Part shown: positions 23,330 to 35,040 of the stretch, one piece after another
Numbering within the stretch: the first letter of the stretch is position 1
How the letters are laid out: each line of letters starts with the position of its first letter
Notes under the pieces: model-generated
What the model was told of the DNA's origin: nothing
Databases searched by the model: none
The model's input: only the letters and a program-made list of their open reading frames with translations
Origin: Apricaphanius iberus
Lineage: Eukaryota; Chordata; Actinopteri; Cyprinodontiformes; Aphaniidae
DNA: 64,000 nucleotides
Assembly (NCBI GenBank): GCA_028564705.1
Contig: JAPXFQ010002804.1
Location: 992,001 to 1,056,000 of the forward strand
Direction of reading: 5' to 3'
Position numbers and translations under genes: made by a program

Positions 23330-23640
23330 AGCTATGAATGCACCGATACCGACACTGTTATCAGGTATCGGGCCGGTACTGTTCTAATGTACTCGTGCCT
23401 GTTAAAGTTAATCGATACCATGAACCAATAAATAAAACATGGACATTTTCATTTTTCACAATTTTTATCAATATATATATATACATATATATTAAAAAAA
23501 ATCAAATTCAACATCATAAAACCTGTCTCCCAATTCATTGTATTTTATTGTGTGGTAGAAGTGTTGGCATTGGTACTTAGATCCAAGTATCGGTATTGTA
23601 TGGGTTTGATCAAAAGTGGTGTCGTTACATAGAAACAAAA
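23330..23640 (-). repeat. GGGATGCA-type MITE (copy 2)
   Basis: On the minus strand the order of words (ACGACACCACTTTTGATC, CAATACCGATACTTGGATCT, GTACCAATGCC and finally ACCGATACTTA-like ends) follows the copies at 10825 and 59504. The left end on the + strand, ATGCACCGATACCG, is the outer end. It lacks coding capacity. Confidence 0.55.
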
Positions 23641-23689
23641 GAGTACTTAATTGTTTCACTTGCCTGTATGTACTCGCATCCCTGTGGGG

Positions 23690-23870
23690 ATACTTTGTAT
23701 TTGGCCCAGTCAAAGTCCAGTCCAGTAAATTCAGCAGAGAATCTGAAGCTTGAAAACATACGTTTAGAGACATTCTCCTTACAGCTTGACTAAGGCGGAA
23801 ATTTTTAAAGCAGAAGAATGAAGCAAAACTAGATGTGCAAATCTGGTGAAGACACTTTCCAATGGCCTCT
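23690..23870 (+). pseudogene. Tc1-like transposase C-terminal relic
   Basis: GGCCCAGTCAAAGTCCAG and the later words AGAATCTGAAGCTTGA, GAAGAATGAAGCAAAA and CTAGATGTGCAAATCTGGT follow the last quarter of a Tc1 transposase in order. Substitutions have destroyed the PDLNPIE block. No terminal repeat follows. Confidence 0.65.
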
Positions 23871-25397
23871 CCATAGAAGAACTGCAGTTCCAGTCTGGGT
23901 TAACTTTTCTGCTTTTCTGTCTTTTCTTTACCTTTTACACAGACGACACCCATCTGTAACTTTTGATTCTACCTAATGATGCTAAAGCCTCTTCCCCGAT
24001 CTCATCTCAGATAAATACACCCACAGCTACAGCCTCTCTAAACACGCATTATAGGGCACCCTCCTTCAATTTAGTTCAAATGATCAAATGTTCTATTTTG
24101 CATTTTTGTTTCAGTTCCTGTTCCTTTGAGAGGTATCCAGAGAGTTGAGGTATGTTTGCCACCGCAGGCTGCAGCTGGGCACTCTTGGATGCTTTAGTTA
24201 TACATACAGAACTAAAATACACTGGTATTTATTAACTTATTTTCTATGAGTAAATAAACAATTCAGATAAATATGTCTTTTAATGGAATATGTTTTGTAA
24301 AAATGTATTGATAAATGATCTTATTTCAGAAAAAGCATGTTTATTTTTGGTTAATTCAGAAAAAACCCTGACATTTTCATTCTTTTAAGTATCTTGATCA
24401 GTTCCGGCATCAGAAGTCCACAAAACTGTAGAAGAAAATGACATAAATATATTTCTTAATATTTGGGATTTTTCCCCCAATGTTTTCATAGGTTTTGACT
24501 TTTCTTATAATCACTCATAATTGTATCATAATCCCAGATTAAATCTAACAAAGAGGTGATGCTTTTGCCTGTGTTTATCTGTTTGTCTCTGAATGAATGA
24601 ATGAATGGATAGATAATTGATCCCACAGTCTTGAAATGTACATGTTAAGGCAGAGCACACATAAAATGTAAAAAAAATTAGGGCTAGTGAATAAGCAGAC
24701 AGTGAGCTATAGACTAACATATACGCTTTGTGTTAACAAAAACCTCAAAATTGTTGACTTATTTAGATGCAACATCCCTAAATGTCAGAAATGGGCCAAG
24801 TAACGAGTGATTACATTTTGGGAACGATCAGGTATAATGAAGAAATCTAAACTGTACTAAGGCAGAAATCTATACTCTCCAAAGCTTTTCTAGTAATTTT
24901 CTAAAATATTTTCTTATTTATTCAGTTAGTTTATGATATTGTTTTATTAGTAGTAACTATGCTAATATTAAAGCCAAAGTGCCACTTACTAGCTATTGAG
25001 CGGATGCCCATTAACATTACATCTCCTGTTGTATCTGTGTGTGTGTTAAAATGTACAAAACAATCAAATGTATCTTGTCAGGCCACTCATATGTACATCT
25101 CTGGGTGCTCAGCACCCCTAAACCTCTGATCCTAGAATCGCCCCTGATTTAGAATCATGACTTTAAGGTTATTTTAGACAATGGAACTCTGCTTGGAACC
25201 TCTTTTTTTAAAGATTGGTAAACTGTTTCAGTCCCCCCGCTGTCTCAATCACACACGACGGCCAGGTGTGCTCTGCTCTTATCAGCTCTACTGCTGACTT
25301 CACTTGGTGTTAGATACAGTAAGTTATGATTAGCCATCGCTATAGAAAAAAAAGACAAATATTAAAGCCATACTAACTTATTAACCCTAATGCCATG
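23871..25397. other. Intergenic with a short transposon-end fragment
   Basis: No gene is apparent. A (TGAA)n-like stretch lies at 24591-24609. At about 25108-25145 AGCACCCCTAAACCTCTGAT and TAGAATCGCCCCTG look like the end of a known fish repeat, but no partner end was found. Confidence 0.45.
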
Positions 25398-25399
25398 TA

Positions 25400-26975
<1,576 letters not shown>

Positions 26976-26977
26976 TA

Positions 26978-27420
26978 TTAAGGCCTTGCCATACTATGAA
27001 TTGGCTTAAGCCTAGTTTAGACTTCTCCATCAGCAAGTAATTCTCTGTTGTTGCAAAGCAATTCCCCATAAGGACAGCAGGGGGTGTAGACCTTTTCCTG
27101 TGGGCCTGTCTACTATTGCAGTGAAGTCAATGGTTGACAACAGATTATTCATTCAAGGAGCAATGGCAGACAGAGAATAGGATTGATTGTGCTAGAAACC
27201 TTTTAAAGAGATGTGCAGCACAATGAATACTCTAATGCTGGGAAAATACTTGCTTTTAATCACACCTACGCATATTTATCATGGCTGCCTCGCATAATTT
27301 GGGATTGCTTCAAGCGTTGTTTATGCACTTCCTCTGAATTTAACACAACACGTCCACACAAGGCAATATGAGTGTTACCCCTAGCGGGATTGTACAGTGC
27401 CAATTGACTGGCTGGATGTG
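26978..27420. other. Intergenic, unassigned
   Basis: No gene. The segment 27000-27180 has MITE-like texture (AAGCAATTCCCCATAAGGAC, GTGAAGTCAATGG) but I could not find paired ends. Confidence 0.35.
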
Positions 27421-27424
27421 AGTC

Positions 27425-27800
27425 AACAGTGACAAAAGCATTACAAAAACAAGCACGAATAGCAGTAAATATTGTCTTACATACCTTTTTAAACTACAAG
27501 TCTTTGTCTTCATTGTGGGATGGAGGGAAACATAACTTCGATTGCTTTGTATGTCTGAAACGTAAAGGATCGACAATAAATCTACCTACCTACCTACCTA
27601 CCTACCTACCTACCTACCTACCTAATGACAGTGTTGATGTCTTTTTCTGTCTTAATCTGAAGATGAACTATCATGTTATCTCTTCTGTGGTCGCCATGTT
27701 GGTTTTGTCTCTACATCACAAATCAGCCACTCTATCTGGTCTGACCGCTGACATCTGCCCCCAAGTGGAACTCTCTGGCAAACCGTTGCTCTGTTTATGT
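27425..27800. repeat. Copy of the interior of the hAT element at 40521, interrupted
   Basis: Two blocks here (about 27429-27480 and 27655-27785) match the order of the segment 40695-40870. Shared words are AACAAG...AATAGCAGTAAATAT, TGGTCGCCATGTTGGTTTTG against GGGTGCCATGTTTGTTTTGG, and AGTGGAACTCTC. Between them is about 170 bp of other sequence ending in a CTAC microsatellite. The shared part therefore belongs to a dispersed element, interrupted here by a small insertion. Confidence 0.5.
27582..27624. repeat. (CTAC)n microsatellite
   Basis: About ten uninterrupted copies of a 4-bp unit follow GACAATAAAT. A tetranucleotide run after an AATAAA-like word is typical of a retroposon tail, so it may be the 3' end of a small SINE or LINE fragment. 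Confidence 0.85.
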
Positions 27801-28329
27801 CAAAGTAGGATTGTCTTCTAAATCCAGTGTCACAACTTTTCAGTTTTGTGTGGTCAGCCTCTGTGAGAGAGAGGTGAGCTACAGCAGGATGTATGGATGC
27901 TGAGCTAGCCATGTTGCTGCTGGATTTGTAATTAATAAATGTTTGTTCTGGGGTTATCTGGGAATGATGATGTAAAACAGTATTGGGGAAACTTTTTGAT
28001 GGTTTACCAACTGATACGCCTTTAGTTTGATGTTTTGTTGAATTGGCTAGTGAGCTTGTAAAACCGTCATTAAACTTGTTCAGATGTGCTTTATAGAGAT
28101 TTGTTTTTACCATGGTGACATTACGCCATAAGAGCCGGTGTGTCTTTAAACTGGTACCTTTTTTTAAAAGAAATTTTTTATAAAAAAACTTTTTTTACCA
28201 ATACAATCAATCACTCTGTAATGTATAAACATGCATGTGATTTTTTTTCTCCACTCAATTGCCTGCATCAGTTAGAGAAAGAAAATAGTCCATAAAATGT
28301 CTTAGTCTAAAAAAGCCTGTCAATCGAAT

Positions 28330-30560
28330 GTCTTAGCCTTCAAGGAGGGAGATAGGGAGTTATTAAAGGCACGGTGTGCCATTTTCGGCCAGCAGGGGGC
28401 ACTGCATTCCTAAATTATCACAAGCATGCGGTATCTGTGTCTTCAAGTAAGAAACTCATCAACGGAGGTCCAACTAGTGCTGTTTTCAAATGCTCAATTC
28501 CCTGAGAATTATCTATTTGCACCAACATTACGAGCACATAAGTCTCTTTTTCGTTGCTTGGAACTAGAGAAGAGGTAAGAATGTATTTATGGCGAAACTT
28601 TTTTGCATTTTGAGGGGAAATCAATGTTTTACGTGCGTTTTGTCCGTCCGGGCTCTTGTAGAAGTAAAGACGTAATCTAATATGACTTTCCCCTGAAAAG
28701 AGGACCCGTGTCTATGTATTTTAAAACTGATTTTTAAAGTCATTTTATACAATATCGCCAATATTTTGCAATTAATGTGCTTTACATAATTATTATTACA
28801 TAATATTTTAATGGCTATTTTCAAAGATGTACTGCAAAAACTACACACTGTCACTTTAAGGAGTATACAGAAGCAACTAAAAGTCAAGATCAGAGACAGC
28901 AAAGAGGCTTACAGAAAGAAGCTTGAGAGCAAACTACAGAGGAACAATATAAGAGATGTCTGGTCTGAAATGAAAAAGATCACAGGCTTTAAGCACAGGA
29001 AGGACTGGATAGATGGAAGTCTTGATAGAGCCAATTAACTGGATACATTCTTCAATAGGTTCAGTTCAGGAACAAGCTCAGCATCCTCCTCTCCTGTTTC
29101 CAGCCAAAGAGACACCCCATTCTCCTCTGACCCACAGCTGTCCTGTCACACTACAGATGTTTTATCTTCCACCTCAGTCATGAGCTCTTTTACTTCCACA
29201 ACTTTGTCTTCAACCAAGTCAGGAGATGCTGCTACCCCCTTTATCTCACTCTCCCACCTCTCTGTCTCTAAAAGTCGTGTGAAGAGGCAGTTGGAGAAAC
29301 TGAACCGGAACAAGGTTGCAGGTCCAGATGGTGTCACCCCCAGAGTCCTGAAGACCTGTGCAGGACAGCTCTGTGGGATTTTGCGGCACCTCTTCAACCT
29401 TACCCTGACCCAGGAGAAGGTTCCAGTGCTGTGGAAGACATCCTGCCTTGTTCCAGTTCCAAAGAAAACTCACCCATCAGTCATCAATGACTACAGACCT
29501 GTTGCCCTGACATCCCACATCATGAAGGTCCTGGAGAGACTCCTGTTGCCCCACCTGAGTAAGCAAACTAGAACACATTAGGACCCCCTGCAGTTTGCTT
29601 ATCGCCATGGAGTTGGTGTTAAAGATGTGATCATCAACCTGCTTCAACCAACTCACTGTCATCTGGACAAAGCAGGCAGCACTGTGAGAATCATGTTCCT
29701 TGATTTCTCCGGTGCATTTACATTATTTCAGCCTGATTTGCTTTGTCAGAAACTCCTGAAGACACAGATGGAGGCCTCAACAATCAGCTGGATCATTGAC
29801 TACCTGACAAACAGTCCACAGTTTGTGAAACTGAAGGATAATGTCTCAAACCAGGTAGTCAGCAGCACAGGAGCACCACAAGGGACTGTACTCTCACCAT
29901 TCCTTTTCACTCTGTACACCTCAGACTTCCAGTATAAGAAAGAGACCCTTCATCTGAAGAAATACTCTGCAATTGTCGGGTGTATCAGAGATGGAGAAGA
30001 AAGTGAATACAGAGAGCTGGTGGACCGCTTTGTGGTATGGTGTGGAAACAATCATCTTACCTTGAATGTGAAAAAAACAAAGGAGATGGTTGTAGATTTC
30101 AAAAGCAGCAGGGATAAGTCAAAGACAGTCTCTATCATAGGAGAAGAAGTGGAGGTGGTTGAAGAATATAAATACCTCAGAGTTCACCTGGACAACAGAC
30201 TGGACAGGAAAATCAACAGTGAAGTGTCTACAAGAAGGGACAGAGCAGACTGTATTTTTTGAGGAGGCTGAGGTCCTTCAAGGTTTGCAGCAAGATGCTG
30301 CAAATCTTCTACAACTCTGTTGTGGAGAGTGTCATCTCTTCATCCATCATTTGTTGGGGTAGCAGCATCAGAGCCATGGACTTAAAACGGCTCAACAACC
30401 TGATAAAGAAGGCTGCTTCTGTTCTGGGGAAAAACCGGTGGAACAATTGGAGGTAATCATGCAAAGAAGGATTCTTCATAAAATTAAAAAGACTGTGGAC
30501 AACCCCGAGCATCCTCTTCATGAGACTGTCCTACAGCAACAGAGTATCTTCAGTCGGACG
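28330..30560 (+). pseudogene. L2-type reverse transcriptase, inactivated
   Basis: With the MITE removed, the frame reads AFKEGDRELLRSIQKQLKVK across the insertion site. It continues to NKVAGPDGVTPRVLK, DYRPVALTS, PLQFAYRHGV, motif A (MFLDFSGAF, Asp at 29702-29704), motif B (GAPQGTVLSPFLF) and LTLNVKKTKEMVVDF. Motif C is damaged: codons go TAC TCT GCA (29963-29971) where the family has a Tyr-Ser-Asp-Asp-Ser-Ala stretch, so both catalytic aspartates are gone. In-frame stops are TAA at 29036-29038 and TAG at 29579-29581. A frameshift near 30225-30262 moves the rest (RRLRSFKVCSKMLQIFYNSV) to another frame. The element cannot encode an active enzyme. Confidence 0.88.
28367..28855. mobile_element. 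TTAA-flanked MITE (piggyBac-like) nested in the LINE
   Basis: The element is 489 bp with imperfect inverted ends: AGGCACGGTGTG on the left and, read inward, AGTGACAGTGTG on the right. It is flanked by TTAA on both sides (28363-28366 and 28856-28859), the duplication made by piggyBac transposases. Taking out the element with one TTAA rejoins the LINE reading frame exactly. No transposase is encoded. The superfamily rests on the target site, as the ends are short. Confidence 0.88.
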
Positions 30561-30564
30561 CTGA

Positions 30565-30836
30565 CTGTAGCTATGAGAAGCTAACAATTAGCATCTCTAC
30601 AACACGACAGAACACGATCGGTATTTGAGGAGATAATGTGTCAACGCTACATTTTTTTCCCACCCATGGAAGAGGAACCAAAGAAGAAATGATTGGGATT
30701 TGTTTTTGGAACACCAGTGGGAATATTTTACGCTCAATTAGTGATTTGTTCAGTCACTTTGAGCAAAGTGACTTAGCTACAGACCTAACCGTCCTGTCTT
30801 TGCATCGAAACAGGATTTAAAACCGGGAATTCCATC
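30565..30836. other. Short unassigned stretch
   Basis: Sequence between the truncated LINE and the GC-rich retroposon. No domain or repeat was recognised. Confidence 0.35.
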
Positions 30837-30851
30837 AAAAGGTGCAACATC

Positions 30852-33364
30852 TATTTATATATTAATCAATATAGAGATCTCCTTCTGATTTAAATTGGTC
30901 TAGAAACGACGTCGGCCTCCACATCTGAACAATCTTTCTGGTCTCCCTTGATCAGCTCCATCACCTAGTGGGGCGGGGCCCTTGATTTTGTTCTGTGGGA
31001 TACGGATGCCGATGTGGAGCTTAAGGGTTGGTGGCGTCTGCAAGGGGTCCTCGGAGTCAGGTCCGCTTGCGGTTGGGGCGGTAGGTGCCGTGGCTCTCAC
31101 CTGGGGTGGGTCTTTGGGGGCTTGTGTGGTGACTCCTAGTAGCTGTATGCGGCGCCTTAGGGGGGTTGTGCGGGCGGACACTGGTCCGCCTGGGGCTTCG
31201 GTCTACTCACGGGCCCGGCACGGCGTGTCCGGGGTATCTGAGTTGGTGGTGCGCTGGGTCCCGGCCTCAGCGCGGGGGCCCTTGGTGCGCTGGCTGTGCT
31301 TGGAGCCTCTCTTGTTGACGGGAAGGCGTTTACCATCTAGCACAGGCGCTCTCCCTAACGTGGTGCGCTTCGGACGGAGGGGAAGGCTGTACGGGGAGAG
31401 GGTGGGCTAAACTCAGCCTGGGTGTCTAATGTCCTGTGTTTTGTTAGTAGTCTAAATGTTGGGATGATTTAGGTCTCCCCCTGGGATGGGGGCGGGGTTT
31501 GGAGGTGCCGCTGCTGAGTGCCCGGACTTGACGTGCTGGGGCCTCCCGCCCCTGGTGGATCCGGCGGAATGGGGGTGCCTATTGGAGTCATCAGGGGAGC
31601 TGGCTCCCTTGGGATGGCATGGTCTCACGCCAGTTATTTCCTCCCCATCCCCACATGTAGGGACCTGGCGGTGGATGTGCCTCGGCACTGGAGGCGGGGC
31701 CCCTTATAAGTATAAACGCATCTGACACTGAGCGGTCTGCTTGTCCCCTTTCGGTGGGCAAGGGGTTCGTCTCCCGGGTGCAGGGGCAGGAGAGGGAGGG
31801 GACGTATGAGTGTTTCTGTCTGTCTATGTCTACTTGTCAGGTTGGGTGTTTGGCTGCCCTCTGGCCGGGTGCATCTTCTTCCCCTCCATCACTCCTCCTC
31901 GGTGATGGATGCTCCTGCCCGCTGGTTGATGATGGTTCTCGATGCCTGGGGCTGGGGGTCCTGGGTGGGCCAGTGTATCGGGCGGGCGCTGTTTTGGGCC
32001 GACGTCCTCTTTGGATTGACTGGGGCACCTCTTATGGGGGTGCCGGGGTTGTAAGGTAGGTTGGTGCCGTTCGGTGGATCGGGGGGGACCGTGCCTGGCG
32101 CCCAGGCCTCCTGCCAGTTCCGTGAGTTCTGCTGCCTTGTCGGTTCATTTGGGGGGGCTGTCCGGCACTGGCTGGACCCCTGTCCCATCTCGGCGCTCTG
32201 CGTGGGCCGGGATCTGGTTGCCCGGTGCTGGCTGGGCGCGGCCTGGGGAGGGCGTACATCCGCTTCAGCTTTTACTGTGGTTCCCTGGCGTGTGGGTGTG
32301 TGTGTGTGTGTGTGTGTGGGGGGGGGGGGGCTGGGTTGTTGGCGGTGGGTATTGGTCAGGGGTGGCGTCGGCGTGTGTCGCCCGTTGGCCGGCTGCGAGT
32401 CCCTTCTGCCTTGCAGCGGCGGCGGGGGCCCCCTATCGGCTGGTCCCTGGTCGGGGCCCTGCTGGGGGGCGGGGTGCTCCTGATCCCCGTGGCCTCCGGG
32501 ACCTTTTCCGGGCCCGCCCTGGCGTAGCAGGTTTCTGGCGGAGCCCGTGGGCTCGTCCCTGCGATCTCTCGGGCCCCAGGATTGCCTTTGGTTGGTGTTC
32601 CCCTGGGGCTTCCATCTGTTCCTCTCTTGGTGGGTGATCGGCCCAGCCCTGGTACGCCTGCGGCTCCTGCGCTCTTTGGACTCTGGACGCATGCGTCTCC
32701 TGCCTCCTTCATTTCTGTGTCGATTCCTGTTGGACGGATTGACAGTTCCTTACACCAGCTATCAATCACTTGCATGGGGGAACGTTATTCAGACCTGCAT
32801 GCCCGCACACACACATAGGTGTGGGGACATTGGTGAGTAAGGACATATCTTGAGCTGAGGTTATCGTCATTAGTTAGTTGTTACCAGGAGCTTACCAGAA
32901 ACAATAGTATTGTGTTCATTAATCCATGCTTGTGTGTAGTGAATGTGTAATTCTTAGTTTATATTACTGGATCTGAAGTATTGATGTTGTTCTGTTCAGT
33001 TCCTTGTTTTTGTTTGTTTTGTTTTACCGCTTCTCTGCCGTCCGGCAGAGGCGGAGGACTGGGATGTTTTCTTGTGTTCTTTGTTTACCTCCCTGTCTTG
33101 TGTCGTCGGTTCGCGCTTCTGCTGGTCCTGTTTCTCTTATTCGCCTTCTTCCTTTCTTGCTTCTTGTCTCGGTTTCGTGTCCATGACTTCAGGAAATTGA
33201 ACCCACAGTAATCACTAAGAAAATATTATTCATACATATACATCAAGTGGAGTATTACTACTCTGCTTCGGAAAGTAAATCTGTTGGGCTGGTACATGGT
33301 ACTCAGACTCAAACTCTGAGTACCAAACTGCTAGACAGGACATGTTAAAAAAAAAAAAGAAAAA
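30852..33364 (+). mobile_element. GC-rich retroposon-like repeat, copy B
   Basis: About 2.5 kb, strongly GC-rich from 30960 to 32760, ending in an A-rich run (33344-33368). AAAAGGTGCAACATC at 30837-30851 recurs as AAAAGGTGGAACATC at 33365-33379, a likely 15-bp target duplication with one mismatch, as made by L1-type machinery. The body shares ordered words with copy A (11031-12800). No reverse transcriptase is readable. The longest frame (267 codons, 31889-32692, minus) is low-complexity Pro/Arg/Gln and not credible as a protein. A GT repeat followed by a G run lies at 32288-32330. It may be a non-autonomous retroposon or the 3' part of an unrecognised LINE. Confidence 0.65.
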
Positions 33365-33379
33365 AAAAGGTGGAACATC

Positions 33380-33930
33380 AGCTGCCAGGCTACTGTAAGT
33401 AAAAAATAAATTCTTCACCTAATGTTTCACTTTTTAAGTATTTTGTTAAAGCAAGCCATAACAATTAAATGTACTACCTCGGCTAACATGTAATATCTGT
33501 GACCACTTCCACAACCTATCATGATACAGGCTAAGTGTGAGCCCGGTAATGGCTCCATTGGGCTGGGTCCAGTCTTGTTTGGGAATCCAGCCTAAACTGG
33601 GTGGTAAACTCCATCTTACCCCTAATTTCCACTGTATGTGCTCCACTCCTCAATATAAGAGCATTATCTACTAGTAAATAAGAGGAGAAAAAAGAAGATA
33701 AGGTAGCAGCTAAACAAAAAACTTTAAAAAAAAAACTATAATTGTTGGTTGTCAGCTTCACAATAATATTGTGGAGGCTGTATTGGTCTTGGTTTTTGTA
33801 CATTTAATCTAGATGACACATTGTATAACAGTGGATTCTGTCAAAGAAACACCTGTGAATGCATTTGTTTATAGATTTTGCATGTCAAACATTTTTCTTA
33901 ATAAAGGTTTTTTTTTATGTGATAAAGCGG
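33380..33930. other. Intergenic, nothing recognised
   Basis: AT-rich sequence without gene or repeat signature. Confidence 0.4.
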
Positions 33931-33931
33931 G

Positions 33932-33980
33932 TGACTACCCTAAGCATGCTTGTCGTTAACAAGCATGCTTAGGGTAGTCA
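33932..33980. repeat. Perfect 22-bp inverted repeat, 5-nt loop
   Basis: The arms at 33932-33953 and 33959-33980 are exact reverse complements, separated by CGTTA. Each arm contains ACCCTAAGCATGCTTGT or its complement. As RNA or single-stranded DNA it would form a strong hairpin. The stem is shorter than most microRNA precursors and the loop is very small, so a local inverted duplication is the simplest explanation. Confidence 0.95.
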
Positions 33981-33984
33981 AACA

Positions 33985-34635
33985 AACAAATGCTAATGCT
34001 AGCCTAGCCGTGCTAATGGACAACAGGGGAAGTAGGCAATCCAGTGAGTGACTATGGCTGCATCTCTCTGTTCCCTAAAGAACTGCGGCCTGTCTTTAGG
34101 GGGTGTGACATCCTACATAGCAGAGTAGCAGCGTGCCTGTGTTGCCATAGCAATAACCTATCAGTATATGCATCATTTTGTGAAACTTGTAGATTATACA
34201 GTTGTATAAGCATTGATCAGCGTATACCAACAGGAGTGAGGACGTAACCGTATATATTTACTGCAAGAGTTTGTGAAATATTGATAACAGATCTCTTTGA
34301 TAGAATCCCAGAGGGAAGTTTTCTAACTGTTTACACACTGATCATAAAGTAAGAAAGGGTTTGTAAAATGCTCAGGGAGTATTTAAAGAAAAGAGAGTAA
34401 TCCTAATCAAATATGAGGGAATTACACTCCAAGCCGTGTCTTGAACATCAGTAACGCTTTGGTGAATCCGAAGCTCAGCTGCTGCAGCATGGCCTGGCAG
34501 CAAAAAGCAAAAAACAAAACGGAGAAAATGAAGAGAAATTGTTGCCGTTTTTTGCCACTGAAATCTGTTTCACTGCTCAAAGACAGTAATTGTACATCTC
34601 ATAAACTGTCAGCCTCATGCGGCCACATGTAATTT
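33985..34635. other. Intergenic, nothing recognised
   Basis: No gene. The first 60 bases contain CTAATGCTAG/CTAGCC-type words; the rest has no recognised feature. Confidence 0.4.
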
Positions 34636-34639
34636 CTTT

Positions 34640-35040
34640 GTCTCTATTACTCCTCCCTTTCCCTCGCTCGGATTTTGCCCCTCATCCTTCCATCCTCACG
34701 GTGTAGGTTTCCTCTTCGTTTCGGAGGGTGGCACGTCAGGACTGATTCGCTCTGACAATGAGCCACTTGCGCTAATTTCCTCATTAATGCTAATATGATT
34801 GACATTTCATTTCAGAACGCTCCCCTCCCCTGTCACTGATAGGGTTGGTCGAGGCAGCCGGTAATCACTGACAGGGCCATTAAAAGGGAGATTGCATGCA
34901 ATTATCTCTCTAATTCAGAGGGTTCTTTTAATTTGGCAGCGTAAAATTGTCAATCTTGGAAGTGTAATCGGCCTCATTCTCGTTTAAGGAGCGGACTAAA
35001 AATAAATAAGAGCAGGGTATGTTTCCCCTTACTGGGATTG
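34640..35040. promoter_or_regulatory. Candidate conserved noncoding element (homeodomain-site rich)
   Basis: Complex, repeat-free sequence with many developmental-factor-like words: GCTAATTTCC, TCATTAATGC, TGATTGACA at 34796-34804 (PBX/HOX-like), CACTGACAGGGCCATTAAAA and GCAATTATC. It is flanked on both sides by ordinary AT-rich DNA. Such blocks in gene deserts are often enhancers of developmental genes. I base this on motif density and texture; conservation was not tested and no target gene is in the window. Confidence 0.35.

Larger units (their letters stand above)
28285..30560 (+). mobile_element. L2-type LINE fragment, interrupted by a MITE
   Basis: The coding sequence of a non-LTR retrotransposon runs from about 28285 to 30560, with a 489-bp DNA transposon inside it at 28367-28855. 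Neither the 5' UTR with endonuclease nor the 3' UTR with tail is present, so the copy is truncated at both ends. Upstream of 28330 the match is weak. The protein belongs with L2/CR1-type fish LINEs and with the C-terminal fragment at 21121-21296. The GC-rich retroposon copy B starts about 290 bp downstream. Confidence 0.88.

Noticed and set aside
27582..27624. A (CTAC)n array as a protein-coding Leu-Pro-Thr-Tyr repeat
   Set aside because: The residues reflect a microsatellite in an ORF that has no other coding evidence.
32061..32637. Overlapping + strand ORFs of 100-187 codons
   Set aside because: They are Gly/Trp/Cys/Val-rich shadows of the same GC-rich repeat, with a GT and G run in the middle. 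There is no domain.
31889..32692. A 267-codon minus-strand ORF, the longest in the window
   Set aside because: It is Pro/Arg/Gln/Gly-rich, has no domain and lies in GC-rich repeat DNA, where stop codons are rare by composition. Copy A of the repeat does not preserve it.
33932..33980. A microRNA precursor
   Set aside because: The stem of 22 bp and the loop of 5 nt are too short for a usual animal pre-miRNA, and no known seed was recognised. It was kept only as a hairpin.
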